Shown: positions 8,778 through 17,565, counted from the stretch's first letter. The stretch: 64,000 bases of DNA from Ruminococcus sp. (GCA_017441505.1 JAFRXL010000003.1:1-64000); one strand, 5' to 3'. The notes: generated from the sequence alone by a model not told the origin. Made by a program: numbers and translations.

Positions 8778-8801
8778 AATTGTCCCTTATAAGGGACAAT
8801 T
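8778..8801 (-). terminator. palindromic terminator after mgsA
   Basis: AATTGTCCCTTATAAGGGAC plus AATT forms a perfect 24-nt palindrome. On the minus strand it is followed by TTC, giving a modest U tract (AATTTTC). It separates mgsA from the hisS promoter. Confidence 0.7.
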
Positions 8802-8806
8802 AACTT

Positions 8807-9208
8807 TTAAATACTTGGAGTTCCTACCTCTCTCCAATCGAGGTCTCCTCTTTCAAGAGCGAGGATAAGTGCTTCAGCAGTAGCAATATTTGTTGCGACA
8901 GGTACATTATGTACATCGCAAAGTCTGAGCAGATTCATTCCGTGAACATCAGTTGCTTTTGGATTGATCGGATCTCTGAAGAAAAGAAGTACATCGACTT
9001 CGTTGCATGACAGAAGAGCAAGTATCTGCTCTGCACCGCCTTGTCCGCTAAGATATTTTTTTATTGGTAAGCCAGTTGCTTCACTTACCTGCTTTCCTGT
9101 TGTATTTGTTGCAATAAGAGTATGCTTTGACAGGATTCCGCAGTAAGCACTACAGAACTGGACCATAAGTTCCTTCTTGGCATCGTGTGCAATTATAGCT
9201 ATTTTCAT
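8807..9208 (-). CDS. mgsA: methylglyoxal synthase
   Basis: Converts dihydroxyacetone phosphate to methylglyoxal and phosphate, a bypass used when sugar phosphates accumulate. The 133 residues are close to the usual length. Family features are IAHDAKK near the N-terminus, the phosphate-binding TNTTGKQ, LSGQGGAEQI, the FFRDPINPKATDVHGMN block with catalytic Asp and His, and VPVATNIATAE. It lies 42 nt downstream of the minD-like gene. Min genes and mgsA are often neighbours in clostridial cell-shape clusters. Confidence 0.96.
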   Translation of the reverse strand: MKIAIIAHDAKKELMVQFCSAYCGILSKHTLIATNTTGKQVSEATGLPIKKYLSGQGGAEQILALLSCNEVDVLLFFRDPINPKATDVHGMNLLRLCDVHNVPVATNIATAEALILALERGDLDWREVGTPSI

Positions 9209-9250
9209 TTTTTCGTTCCTTTCTCCGCATTGCGGTATATATTTTCCGAG

Positions 9251-9988
9251 TTAAGATATTTTTACAGTCAGCGGAACAAAATCTCCGTCAAGTCGCTTTG
9301 AAATAGCATCAAATGCTCTGAGAGCCTCAGAATCAGTAGGGATAGGATTACCCTTACCTGTTGCTACAGTCATCTTGAAATCATCAGGTATAACACCTAT
9401 AAGCTGAACACCAACTTTATCGATGATCTCATCAAGGTTAGTTACAAGTGAATTGCCGATAACCTTTTTACTTACCTTATTTATAATAAGTCTCTGACTT
9501 TTATTTCCTCTATTATAGAACTCATCGGACATAAGGCTTGCATCTCTAATGCAGACCTGATCCGGAGTAGATATTACGAGAATAAGATTAGCCTGCTCAA
9601 CGATCTCGAATACATGAGAGTTGATTCCGGCACCAGTATCGATTATGATATATTCAAAATACTTCTTTACAGAACGACAAATATCATATATCTTTTCTGC
9701 ATTTACTGTTGTCAATGTTTTCGGAGCACACAAGAGACTAAGGTTAGATGCCATCGGAACCTGTGAAACTGCATCAAGAGCCTGTTTTTTTCCGCTGAGG
9801 ACATCTCCGAGGTCGTACTGTATGCTATTTTCCATTCCAAACATTATGTCAAGACATCTAAGACCAAAATCAAGTTCGATGATAAGAGTTCTGTGTCCTT
9901 GTTTAGCAAGAGTATACCCAAGTCCGGCACAAACAGTAGATTTACCTGTGCCGCCTTTTCCAGATGTAACTGCAATAATTTTAGACAT
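9251..9988 (-). CDS. minD: MinD/ParA-family ATPase, probable septum-site protein MinD
   Basis: A 245-residue deviant Walker ATPase. KGGTGKST is at residues 10-17, IIDTGAG is the switch II region, and INKVSKKV resembles MinD. The ATG at 9988 is chosen over an upstream one because MSKIIAVTSGKGG is the normal N-terminus and GGAAAGGA lies just before it. MinD recruits MinC to block polar division. The C-terminus (FVPLTVKIS) shows no clear amphipathic membrane-targeting helix, which true MinD proteins have. No minC or minE is adjacent. It could therefore be a MinD-like protein with another role, such as an FlhG-type one. Confidence 0.8.
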   Translation of the reverse strand: MSKIIAVTSGKGGTGKSTVCAGLGYTLAKQGHRTLIIELDFGLRCLDIMFGMENSIQYDLGDVLSGKKQALDAVSQVPMASNLSLLCAPKTLTTVNAEKIYDICRSVKKYFEYIIIDTGAGINSHVFEIVEQANLILVISTPDQVCIRDASLMSDEFYNRGNKSQRLIINKVSKKVIGNSLVTNLDEIIDKVGVQLIGVIPDDFKMTVATGKGNPIPTDSEALRAFDAISKRLDGDFVPLTVKIS

Positions 9989-10078
9989 TTCTTTTCCTTT
10001 CCGATATCCGCAAGCCAGAGCAGTATAGCTGCTGAACGGCACCGGACTCTATATAATCATAATATTTACCTACGCTAT

Positions 10079-10107
10079 ATTATACCACAAAAAGCCCGAC
10101 TTGTCAA
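10079..10107 (-). promoter_or_regulatory. promoter of minD-mgsA
   Basis: Minus strand: consensus TTGACA (10102-10107), 17-nt spacer, consensus TATAAT (10079-10084). Confidence 0.9.
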
Positions 10108-10186
10108 AGAAGTTTTTTGTGCAAAAAACAAAATTGTGCAGATTGGTGCTTTTTTTAGTTTACTTTTGTACACATCCAACAAAGAA

Positions 10187-10684
10187 TCACTCAATACTGT
10201 CAAGAATCTTATTTACGGTCTTCTCGATATTGCATCCATTTTCATCTATAACAATATCCGCATATTTTTCATAGAGAGCTGTTCTTTCATTGTATAGGTC
10301 GGACAATCTCTGACCTTTTCTGATTACTACTCCCCTGTTCTTTATATTGCCGAGTCTGTATTTCAATTTACGGTAATCAAGTTTAAGGTATACTATCTTA
10401 CCTATTTCGGAAAGATGCCTCATTGCCTCTTTTCCGTAAACTACACTGCCGCCGGTAGCTATGACCGAATTTTCAGCTTCTAAGCAACTGTTTGCTCGGT
10501 TTTCGACCTCAATAAAACCGTCGATCCCCTCGGACTCTATTATGTCCTTCAGAAGACGTTTTTCTTTCTCCTGAATGACTATATCGGTATCTATGAACTT
10601 ATATCCCAAGATCTTGGCGAGTATTACTCCAACAGTGCTTTTACCTACCCCGGGCATTCCAATAAGTATTATATTGTTTTTCAT
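10187..10684 (-). CDS. shikimate kinase family protein with altered substrate residues
   Basis: A 165-residue P-loop kinase of the shikimate kinase fold. Walker A is GMPGVGKS (9-16), DTD is at 32-34, and the lid region RKGQRLSDLYNERT contains R134. Established AroK shikimate contacts in mycobacterial numbering are D34, R58, G80 and R136. D34 and the last Arg are kept. Position 58 is Ile (GFIEVE instead of FRxxE) and the GGG motif reads TGGS. Clostridia carry a related group annotated as shikimate kinase with these same changes. It could still phosphorylate shikimate or a similar polyol; the true substrate is uncertain. It stands alone with its own promoter. Confidence 0.75.
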   Translation of the reverse strand: MKNNIILIGMPGVGKSTVGVILAKILGYKFIDTDIVIQEKEKRLLKDIIESEGIDGFIEVENRANSCLEAENSVIATGGSVVYGKEAMRHLSEIGKIVYLKLDYRKLKYRLGNIKNRGVVIRKGQRLSDLYNERTALYEKYADIVIDENGCNIEKTVNKILDSIE

Positions 10685-10718
10685 TGTATTTTATTCCTTG
10701 ATAATATATGTTGTATAT

Positions 10719-10747
10719 ATTTTAACTCATTTGTGAAGATATGTCAA
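10719..10747 (-). promoter_or_regulatory. promoter of the shikimate-kinase-like gene
   Basis: Minus strand: TTGACA (10742-10747), 17-nt spacer, TAAAAT (10719-10724). Confidence 0.8.
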
Positions 10748-10794
10748 GTATTTAAAGACCATATATTGCTGTTTATGTTCATTCTTTATGTCTG

Positions 10795-10823
10795 TTGACA
10801 AATATTGATATGTGTGATAACAT
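10795..10823 (+). promoter_or_regulatory. promoter of the radical SAM-GNAT operon
   Basis: TTGACA at 10795-10800, 17-nt spacer, weak TAACAT at 10818-10823. It is divergent from the promoter at 10719-10747. Confidence 0.6.
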
Positions 10824-10841
10824 TTATTTGGAGTGATGAGT

Positions 10842-11789
10842 ATGAAAATAAATCCTTTTCCGTTTTCTTTGGATAACAAACGGTACCATACATTGAACTA
10901 TTACAATAAAAGCAAATTTGGCATAAAAGTCCATAAGGCTGTACTGGAATGCGGATTCACCTGTCCGAATATAGACGGATCCAAAGGTGTTGGCGGATGC
11001 ATATTCTGTGACGGCGGAAGCGGTTATTTTACCGTTCCTGACCTCGCTGTCACGGAACAGCTGAAAAAAGAGCACGAACGTCTATCTGAAAAATTCGGTA
11101 ATGACGTTAAGTTTATTGCCTATTTTCAGGCAAATACGAATACATATACAAGTGCTGATAAATTAGAAAAGCTGCTTGACGAAGCTATCTCCTTTCCGAA
11201 TACTATTGGAATATCTATTGGTACTCGTGGCGACTGCCTGTCTGATGATATTATCGAACTTCTGAAACAAGTAAATACACGTACCTCGCTCACCGTAGAG
11301 CTCGGTATGCAGACAATGCACGATAGTACGCTATCTGCAATAAATCGCTGCTGCACTCACGCTGAATTTCTTGAAGGATTTTATAAGCTGAAAAACGCCG
11401 GTATCCGCACTTGTCTGCACCTTATAAACGGACTTCCAAATGAATCAGCTGAAATGATGCTGCAAAGTGCTAATGAGGTCGCAAGGATGCGGCCGGATGC
11501 TGTAAAGCTGCAAATGCTGCACGTTATAAAAGGGACTAAGCTGCATGAAATTTATCAGAATACAGATATAAAGCTCCTTTCTCGTGAAGAGTATATCGAC
11601 ATTATAGTAAAACAGCTGGAGCTTCTGCCTGCTGAAATAGTTATTGAAAGAATAACCGGTGACGGCGACAAAACTAAGCTTATAGCTCCGCTTTGGAGCA
11701 GTAATAAAAAATCAGTCATAAATGGTATTGATAAGCGGCTTGCTGAGCTTGATACCTATCAGGGACGTTTATACAATGAAAGGAAGTAA
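10842..11789 (+). CDS. TIGR01212/YhcC-type radical SAM protein
   Basis: A 315-residue radical SAM protein of the YhcC type. The cluster-binding cysteines are in CGFTCPNIDGSKGVGGCIFC (about residues 27-46), so the first is far from the CxxC pair rather than in the textbook CxxxCxxC spacing, as is normal for this family. Later blocks FQANTNTYT, ELGMQT and NGLPNES are also typical. The biochemical role of YhcC is not established as far as I know. GTG and ATG codons precede it at 10833 and 10836, but TTGGAG at 10829-10833 fits the ATG at 10842 best. The next gene follows immediately. Confidence 0.88.
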   Translation: MKINPFPFSLDNKRYHTLNYYNKSKFGIKVHKAVLECGFTCPNIDGSKGVGGCIFCDGGSGYFTVPDLAVTEQLKKEHERLSEKFGNDVKFIAYFQANTNTYTSADKLEKLLDEAISFPNTIGISIGTRGDCLSDDIIELLKQVNTRTSLTVELGMQTMHDSTLSAINRCCTHAEFLEGFYKLKNAGIRTCLHLINGLPNESAEMMLQSANEVARMRPDAVKLQMLHVIKGTKLHEIYQNTDIKLLSREEYIDIIVKQLELLPAEIVIERITGDGDKTKLIAPLWSSNKKSVINGIDKRLAELDTYQGRLYNERK

Positions 11790-12530
11790 ATGATGAACTA
11801 TTACAACGATTTACTGAAAATGCTGTCAGTTGACTTTAATTGTCAGCCAAGAGATTTTGATATTGAAGAAAATGTACTCACTGAATCAGCTTTAAATGAA
11901 GGAAGAAGGATATATAGTCTTGAAAAGTTCTTTTTCAGAATGGTGACTACAGGAACAAATGCAGTCATTTCAGCTGATAGCTGTCTTGATGACGTACTGG
12001 TTGATTTTATGAAAAAAGGCGGCGGAAAAGAGCTTTTCAAACTGCCGATACTTTCCGAATTATCTCCTGAGCTGAATAAATTCGGCTACAAGCTGACAGA
12101 AACTTCACATATGTTCCTTGCTGAAAAAGATGTGACAATTGAAAGCAAGTTTGACACTCGCTGGTACTATGACGAAGAGATACACAAATTTTACGGTGAC
12201 AGCCGATTCCCTAATGCTATCTGTACGGAATACTTAGACGGACGTCCGGACAGAATAGTCGTATGTGCCTGCAAAGGACGTGAAATACTCGGCATGGCAG
12301 GATGTTCGGAGGATACAAAAGGGTGGATGCAGATAGGGGTAGATGTAATGCCTAAATACAGGTCGAAAGGTATCGGTACTTATCTTGTTTCTTTATTGAA
12401 AAATAAAATTATTGAGCAGGGAGATATTCCATTCTATGGAACTCAGATAGCAAATCTTCATTCGTGGAACATAGCATTCAAGTGTGGTTTCAGACCGGCA
12501 TGGATAGAGGTCGGAGCTGAGAAAATATAA
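11790..12530 (+). CDS. GNAT family N-acetyltransferase
   Basis: A 246-residue protein. The C-terminal half (about 120-246) is a GNAT fold: MAGCSEDTKGWMQIG, then the acetyl-CoA loop PKYRSKGIGTYLVSLL (R/Q-x-x-G-x-G/A pattern), then the C-terminal NLHSWNIAFKCGFRPAWIEVG typical of acceptor-side GNATs. The N-terminal 110 residues are not recognised. Two ATGs in a row begin right after the radical SAM stop. AGGA at 11781 suits the second (11793) slightly better. The substrate is unknown. Co-transcription with the radical SAM gene is likely. Confidence 0.82.
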   Translation: MMNYYNDLLKMLSVDFNCQPRDFDIEENVLTESALNEGRRIYSLEKFFFRMVTTGTNAVISADSCLDDVLVDFMKKGGGKELFKLPILSELSPELNKFGYKLTETSHMFLAEKDVTIESKFDTRWYYDEEIHKFYGDSRFPNAICTEYLDGRPDRIVVCACKGREILGMAGCSEDTKGWMQIGVDVMPKYRSKGIGTYLVSLLKNKIIEQGDIPFYGTQIANLHSWNIAFKCGFRPAWIEVGAEKI

Positions 12531-12540
12531 CTGATACGAA

Positions 12541-12580
12541 AAAAGTCAGAGAGCAGCTGATACTGCTTTCTGACTTTTTG
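12541..12580. terminator. bidirectional terminator
   Basis: AAAAGTCAGAGAGCAG (12541-12556) pairs with CTGCTTTCTGACTTTT (12563-12578) apart from one G-T position. There is a T run on the plus side, and TTTTTTC follows on the minus side. It serves the convergent GNAT and ABC genes. Confidence 0.88.
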
Positions 12581-12581
12581 T

Positions 12582-14330
12582 TTATGAAGCAAACTGACTG
12601 TTATAAAGCTTTGAATAGAATCCATTTTCTTTCATCAGCTTTTCGTGACTTCCCTGCTCGATAATATTTCCGTTATCCATAACAAGTATAGTATCTGAAT
12701 TTTTTATCGTTGACAGTCTGTGAGCTATCACAAAGCTTGTTCTGCCTTCCATAAGTTTGATAAACGCTTTTTGTATCTTGTGTTCAGTTCGCAGGTCTAT
12801 CGAGCTTGTAGCTTCATCAAGAATAAGCATTGGCGGATCCATTAGCATTATACGTGCGATACATATAAGCTGTTTTTGTCCCTGAGAAAGTCCACTGTCT
12901 TCACTTATGATCGTATCATAGCCTTGTGGCAGTCTCTTAATGAATCCGTGTGCATAAACAGCTTTTGCAGCTTCTATTATTTGTTCTTTGGATGCGTCCG
13001 GAAGTCCGTATGCTATATTTTCGGCTACAGTACCAGTAAATATCCATGTATCTTGCAGTACCATTCCAAAGCTGCTTCTAAGACTGTCACGGGTGATGTC
13101 GCTGATATTTTTGCCGGACACCTCTATGGTGCCGCTGTCTATATCATAAAATCTCAGCAAAAGATTAATAATGGTCGACTTTCCACATCCTGTAGGACCT
13201 ACAATAGCTATTCTTTGTCCGGACTTAACGTCAAGACTGAAATCCTGTATAAGTTTAACCTCAGGAGTATATGAGAAGAATACGCTGCGGAAGCTTACGT
13301 CCCCTCTTCGATCAGAAATTACAGCTTTGTCAGAATCATCAGTGACTTCTTCTTCGTCGAGTACATCAAATACTCTCTGAGCTGATGCGATAGCATTCTG
13401 TAATTCGGCAAAAACTCCGGAAATTTCATTGAATGGTTTTGTGTACTGGTTCGCATACGCTAAGAAGCTTGACAGCTTTCCGACTGACATAACACCTATG
13501 ACCGACGAATAACCTATAGCTCCAAGTGAACCAAGCAGTCCTACAGCAGCATAAATAAGTCCGTTTACAAATCGTGTAGTCGGGTTGGTCATAGAACTGA
13601 AAAATGTAGCTTGAGTGCCTATTTTTCCGTATTCCTTGTTTATCACGGCAAATCGTTTCTCGGCACGCTCATCGTAAACAAATGCTTTTACAAGCTTCTG
13701 ATTGCCTGCCATTTCCTCAGCCAGTGCGACCATGTCCCCTCTTAGCTTCGACTGTTTCATGTAGGAGTCGTGGGAAGCTTTAGTGATTTTTGATGCTGCA
13801 ATAAATGACAAAGGGGTCAGCAGTACTACTACAAATGCGATCCTTATATTTATGGTCATCATAAAGATCAGAGTACCAAGAATAGTTATGATACCACTGA
13901 AAAACTGCGTAAATCCCTGCAAAAGACCGTCCGAGATTATTTCAATATCATTTATGACCCTGCTGGTGAGTTCTCCTTTTGTATGACCGTCAATGTATTT
14001 GAGCGGTACTCTCTCCAGTTTATTGAATATATCAGCTCTGAGGTCTCTGACCGTGAGAAATGATAACTTATTGGTACAAAGGCTCATTAGCCATTGGAAA
14101 AGAGTACTGCAAACTACCATTCCGGCAAGAGTTGTTACGATTTTTTTCAATCTGTCAAAATCAACGTCACCTTTCCCGATACAGCAGTCGACCGCTTCAC
14201 CAATGAATACCGGAACGGCTAACGAAAGCGAAACTCCGATTATCGCAAATAAGACCGTCATAACGAAGTACAGGATGTAGGGACGTGCATATGAAAAAAC
14301 TCGTTTCAGCGTTTTAAGCATTAGCGTCAC
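12582..14330 (-). CDS. ABC exporter subunit, consensus Walker B half
   Basis: A 582-residue half-transporter with six membrane helices (about 1-310) and a nucleotide-binding domain. Walker A is GPTGCGKS, the signature is LSQGQ (glutamine for the usual first glycine of LSGGQ) and Walker B is LILDEATSS with the catalytic Glu. It overlaps the preceding gene by 17 nt, so the two are made together. In heterodimeric exporters such as TM287/288 and BmrCD, the consensus half carries the catalytic Glu and supplies the altered signature to the degenerate site. This protein fits that role. The likely function is lipid or drug export; the substrate cannot be read. Confidence 0.92.
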   Translation of the reverse strand: MTLMLKTLKRVFSYARPYILYFVMTVLFAIIGVSLSLAVPVFIGEAVDCCIGKGDVDFDRLKKIVTTLAGMVVCSTLFQWLMSLCTNKLSFLTVRDLRADIFNKLERVPLKYIDGHTKGELTSRVINDIEIISDGLLQGFTQFFSGIITILGTLIFMMTINIRIAFVVVLLTPLSFIAASKITKASHDSYMKQSKLRGDMVALAEEMAGNQKLVKAFVYDERAEKRFAVINKEYGKIGTQATFFSSMTNPTTRFVNGLIYAAVGLLGSLGAIGYSSVIGVMSVGKLSSFLAYANQYTKPFNEISGVFAELQNAIASAQRVFDVLDEEEVTDDSDKAVISDRRGDVSFRSVFFSYTPEVKLIQDFSLDVKSGQRIAIVGPTGCGKSTIINLLLRFYDIDSGTIEVSGKNISDITRDSLRSSFGMVLQDTWIFTGTVAENIAYGLPDASKEQIIEAAKAVYAHGFIKRLPQGYDTIISEDSGLSQGQKQLICIARIMLMDPPMLILDEATSSIDLRTEHKIQKAFIKLMEGRTSFVIAHRLSTIKNSDTILVMDNGNIIEQGSHEKLMKENGFYSKLYNSQFAS

Positions 14331-16047
14331 CCTCCTTTTCGTTCATCTGCGACCTGTATATCTCCTGATAAACTTCACAGGATGCCAGAAGTTCCTCGTG
14401 CGTACCTATCCCGACAGCTTTTCCGTCGTCCATTACTATTATTTTATCAGCGTCTTTAAGTGACGTAGTCCTCTGTGAGATCATTATTACAGAAGTATCG
14501 GACATATCTTCTTTCAGAGCTTTTCGCAGTGCGAGGTCAGTAGCATAGTCAAGAGCACTTGTTGAATCATCAAGAATTATGAGGTCTGGCTTACCGACTA
14601 AAGCTCTTGCTATGGACAAACGCTGTCGCTGTCCGCCGGAAAAATTCTTGCCGCCCTGCACTACTCTTGTATCGAGTACGTCAGGTTTCTGCGAAATAAA
14701 TCCCCATGCCTGAGCTGTTTTCAATGCTGAGATTATTTCCTCGTCAGAAGCATTTTCAGCTCTCCATTTCATGTTTTCTCTGACAGAACCGGAAAAGAGT
14801 ACTGCTTTTTGCGGAACATAGCCTATGTTTCTGCGAAGTACATCGGGAGCATAATCGTTAACGTCTTCACCTGCAAACAGCACATTTCCTGATGTCACTC
14901 TATAAAAGCAGGGTATCAGTGAAGCAAGAGTTGACTTACCGCTTCCTGTTCCGCCGATAATTCCGAGCATCTGTCCCCTCTTTAAGGTGAACGATATATC
15001 TGAAAGGGATTCATCTCCGGACTTTTCATATGCAAACGAAACGTTCCTGAATTCAAGGATATTGTCGGATTTTTTATTTATTTCCGTGACCTCACCGCAC
15101 TCTTCCGGTAAAATATCGAATATCTCGCTTATACGGTTAGCTGATGCCGCAGCTTTGGTAAATAGAACTATCAGATTTGCAAGTACTACCAGTGCAAGCA
15201 AAATTTGCGTCATATAGTTGGTGAATGCAGTAAGCTCACCCTGTGTAAGACTTCCGCTGTCTATACGAAGTCCGCCTCCCCATATAACTGCAACTATTCC
15301 AAGATTCATGACCATAAATGCTACAGGATTAAGTATTGCGGATATTTTTCCTACAGCTATCGAACAGTCCGCTATATCGTCAACAGCTTCCTTGAACTCG
15401 TCTATTTCTTCTTTTTGTCTTGAAAAAGCTCGTATGACCCTTGTGCCTTCAAGATTTTCTCTTGTGAGCATTGCCGCTCTATCGAGTTTCTGTTGTGTAC
15501 GCTTATACATCGGTACTGTTTTTCGCATGATAAGGAAAATCACTACAGATATGAGAGGAGCTACTACAAAAAATATGAGCGAGAGCTTCACATCTATCAT
15601 AACTGCCATAACAGCAGCTCCGATAACGAGAAAAGGTGCTCTGACAGCAAGTCGGATAAACATATTGACACCGTTTTGCACTGTGTTTGAGTCGTTTGTA
15701 AGGCGATTGACAAGTGATGACGTTCCGACCTTATCTATTCCGCTGTACGAAAGTTTGTTGATATGCTCGTAAAGTGCAGACCGGAGCTCAGTTCCGAATC
15801 CATAAGCACATTTTGCAGCAAGATACTGACAGGTCAATGCAAAAGCAAGTCCGCATATTCCGAGAAGCACGATAAGTCCGCACATTCTGAATATATAACT
15901 GCTGTCGTTGTTTCCGATACCGTTATCTATTATCTTTGCCATTACCATCGGTACTATCAATTCAAAAATTGCTTCGAGCAATTTGAAAAAAGGTCCGAAT
16001 ATCAGCTCTTTTTTGTAATTTCTCAGATACTTTAAAAGTTTTTTCAT
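14314..16047 (-). CDS. ABC exporter subunit, degenerate Walker B half
   Basis: A 577-residue half-transporter with an N-terminal membrane domain (about 1-310). Its nucleotide-binding domain has Walker A GGTGSGKS, the normal signature FSGGQRQRLSIARAL and Walker B LIILDDSTS. The catalytic Glu after Walker B is an Asp, the hallmark of the degenerate site in heterodimeric exporters (TM287-like). It is the first gene of the pair and overlaps its partner. The long EKEGDANA tail lies in the overlap. The pair probably forms one heterodimeric pump in the cytoplasmic membrane. Confidence 0.92.
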   Translation of the reverse strand: MKKLLKYLRNYKKELIFGPFFKLLEAIFELIVPMVMAKIIDNGIGNNDSSYIFRMCGLIVLLGICGLAFALTCQYLAAKCAYGFGTELRSALYEHINKLSYSGIDKVGTSSLVNRLTNDSNTVQNGVNMFIRLAVRAPFLVIGAAVMAVMIDVKLSLIFFVVAPLISVVIFLIMRKTVPMYKRTQQKLDRAAMLTRENLEGTRVIRAFSRQKEEIDEFKEAVDDIADCSIAVGKISAILNPVAFMVMNLGIVAVIWGGGLRIDSGSLTQGELTAFTNYMTQILLALVVLANLIVLFTKAAASANRISEIFDILPEECGEVTEINKKSDNILEFRNVSFAYEKSGDESLSDISFTLKRGQMLGIIGGTGSGKSTLASLIPCFYRVTSGNVLFAGEDVNDYAPDVLRRNIGYVPQKAVLFSGSVRENMKWRAENASDEEIISALKTAQAWGFISQKPDVLDTRVVQGGKNFSGGQRQRLSIARALVGKPDLIILDDSTSALDYATDLALRKALKEDMSDTSVIMISQRTTSLKDADKIIVMDDGKAVGIGTHEELLASCEVYQEIYRSQMNEKEGDANA

Positions 16048-16066
16048 AATAACCTCTTAATAAGCA

Positions 16067-16087
16067 ACGGACGCTATAAGCGTCCGT
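16067..16087 (-). terminator. stem-loop between pyrophosphorylase gene and ABC pair
   Basis: ACGGACGC (16067-16074), loop TATAA, GCGTCCGT (16080-16087), an 8-bp perfect stem. The minus-side tract TGCTTATTAA is poor, so it may be a partial terminator or an mRNA-stabilising hairpin rather than a full stop. Confidence 0.5.
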
Positions 16088-16092
16088 AACTT

Positions 16093-17325
16093 TTATATTT
16101 CTATGCCATTTTCTTTGAGGAGTGCTCGTGCTGATTCGACAGAATCAACTCCTGTTGCATTTTTTACAGGTGCGAACTCTTTATTACGTTCCACCTCATA
16201 TGCAAGGCAGCTGTCCTGCATATGGACCATGTCAAGAACGAGTGTCTCAAATTTATGTCCGTTAGGCTTGTCAGGACTTATAAGCTCTCCATTTTCGTCC
16301 ATATACGGTATTTTCTTGTCAACAATATGGATAGGAAGCTTATTATTGAGAATAGCTTCAAGCTTGTCCACATTAAACAGATAATTCAGAATAACACCGA
16401 ATTTATACGCTAACTCACCGTTTTCATCACGAAGTGTACGCATTTCCTCGGTCATTTCGTAGTACTCAACTATCGAAGGCATACCGTCCTCAAGACAAAG
16501 AACTCCAACTCTTTCATCAGGATCAGCCTTGCTTACCACTTTTCCGCCGGATTGAAGTCCGGAATCAATTACAGCTCCGACAAAGCATGGGTCAGCTATT
16601 CTTTGCAGTACATTGTCAACTGCAAAAACATTTATCCACTCTATGCCCTTGTCTCTTATTTCGTCAAGCAGTCCAGCTCTGACAAGAGATGAGAACCAGC
16701 CTCCGTTACCGTTAGGTGATATGGATATACGTGACTTTCCTTCCATATATATTTTGCCGTCAAATGAAACTGACGGAGCCATATCCTGTACAAAGAAACT
16801 GATAAATGAGCTGTCATAGCCGAAATAATTCATTTCCTTGAAGAAATTTACTGTATCATCGTGATTCTTTTCGCTGGTCATGATATAGAGAGGTACCCAT
16901 GCACCAGCCTGCTTTACAACGTCCATGAGGTTATTTATAAGGCACTGGAATATATACAGTTCCTTATCAATTCCGATGTTGAACATTCCTTTTGGCTTAT
17001 CGAAGCCAAGTCTTGTACCCTGACCGCCGGCAAGAAGTACAGCCGCTACTTTGGAGTTTTTAATAGCGTCTATGCCTTTATTAAGGTAAATATCCCTATT
17101 TTTTGCAATATCATCAATAGTAACAGCTCCAAGAGGTGCAAACTCTCCTCTTGCTGCTGTAAAGCTGTTCTCTGCTTTTAAATTATCCAGAACTGAAAAA
17201 TCTATCAATTCGATCTGTGAAAGGAGTTCATCTTTCTCACTCTGGTCAAGTTCATCGTAATATTTTAGTATGTGTTCCTGTCCGTATTCAGACAGTATTT
17301 TTTTTGCATCATCTAAAGTAATCAT
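16093..17325 (-). CDS. UDPGP-type UDP-sugar pyrophosphorylase
   Basis: A 410-residue nucleotidyltransferase of the eukaryote-like UDPGP family. The nucleotide-binding loop is LLAGGQGTRLGFDKPKGMF (about residues 91-109). The substrate region NGNGGWFSSL and INVFAVDNVLQ resemble UDP-N-acetylhexosamine pyrophosphorylases. The family makes UDP-GlcNAc, UDP-GalNAc or UDP-glucose from UTP and the sugar 1-phosphate; which one is made here is not certain. The ATG at 17325 is chosen because AGGAGGA lies 5 nt upstream. The 24 extra upstream codons run into the promoter at 17369-17397. Confidence 0.88.
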   Translation of the reverse strand: MITLDDAKKILSEYGQEHILKYYDELDQSEKDELLSQIELIDFSVLDNLKAENSFTAARGEFAPLGAVTIDDIAKNRDIYLNKGIDAIKNSKVAAVLLAGGQGTRLGFDKPKGMFNIGIDKELYIFQCLINNLMDVVKQAGAWVPLYIMTSEKNHDDTVNFFKEMNYFGYDSSFISFFVQDMAPSVSFDGKIYMEGKSRISISPNGNGGWFSSLVRAGLLDEIRDKGIEWINVFAVDNVLQRIADPCFVGAVIDSGLQSGGKVVSKADPDERVGVLCLEDGMPSIVEYYEMTEEMRTLRDENGELAYKFGVILNYLFNVDKLEAILNNKLPIHIVDKKIPYMDENGELISPDKPNGHKFETLVLDMVHMQDSCLAYEVERNKEFAPVKNATGVDSVESARALLKENGIEI

Positions 17326-17368
17326 TACATTCCTCCTGTTCAGTAAAAATACTGGCTCATATAAATTT

Positions 17369-17397
17369 ATTATATCATATATATTATTTTTAGTCAA
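17369..17397 (-). promoter_or_regulatory. promoter of the UDP-sugar pyrophosphorylase gene
   Basis: Minus strand: TTGACT (17392-17397), 17-nt spacer, TATAAT (17369-17374). Confidence 0.85.
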
Positions 17398-17430
17398 TCA
17401 GCATTTAAACTAAAATAAACTGCATTTTTT

Positions 17431-17468
17431 TATAAATAAAAAACTCCGATGCATTTACACCGGAGTTT
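17431..17468 (-). terminator. terminator of tRNA-Pro
   Basis: On the minus strand AAACTCCG (17461-17468) pairs with CGGAGTTT (17441-17448) across a 12-nt loop, followed by TTTATTTAT. Confidence 0.85.
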
Positions 17469-17489
17469 GGGGTGAATGCTGACTGCATC

Positions 17490-17565
17490 TGGTCTGAGTG
17501 ACGGGACTTGAACCCACGGCCTCTACCACCCCAAGGTAGCGCGCTACCAACTGCGCCACACCCAG
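17490..17565 (-). tRNA. tRNA-Pro (anticodon GGG)
   Basis: A 76-nt cloverleaf including encoded CCA. Acceptor CTGGGTG/CACTCAG with one G-U, D stem GCGC/GCGC, anticodon stem CTACC/GGTAG with loop TTGGGGT (anticodon GGG), variable AGGCC, T arm GTGGG-TTCAAGT-CCCGT with two wobble pairs, discriminator A. It reads CCC and CCU codons. It has its own promoter (17596-17624) and terminator, so it forms a single-gene unit. Confidence 0.95.
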
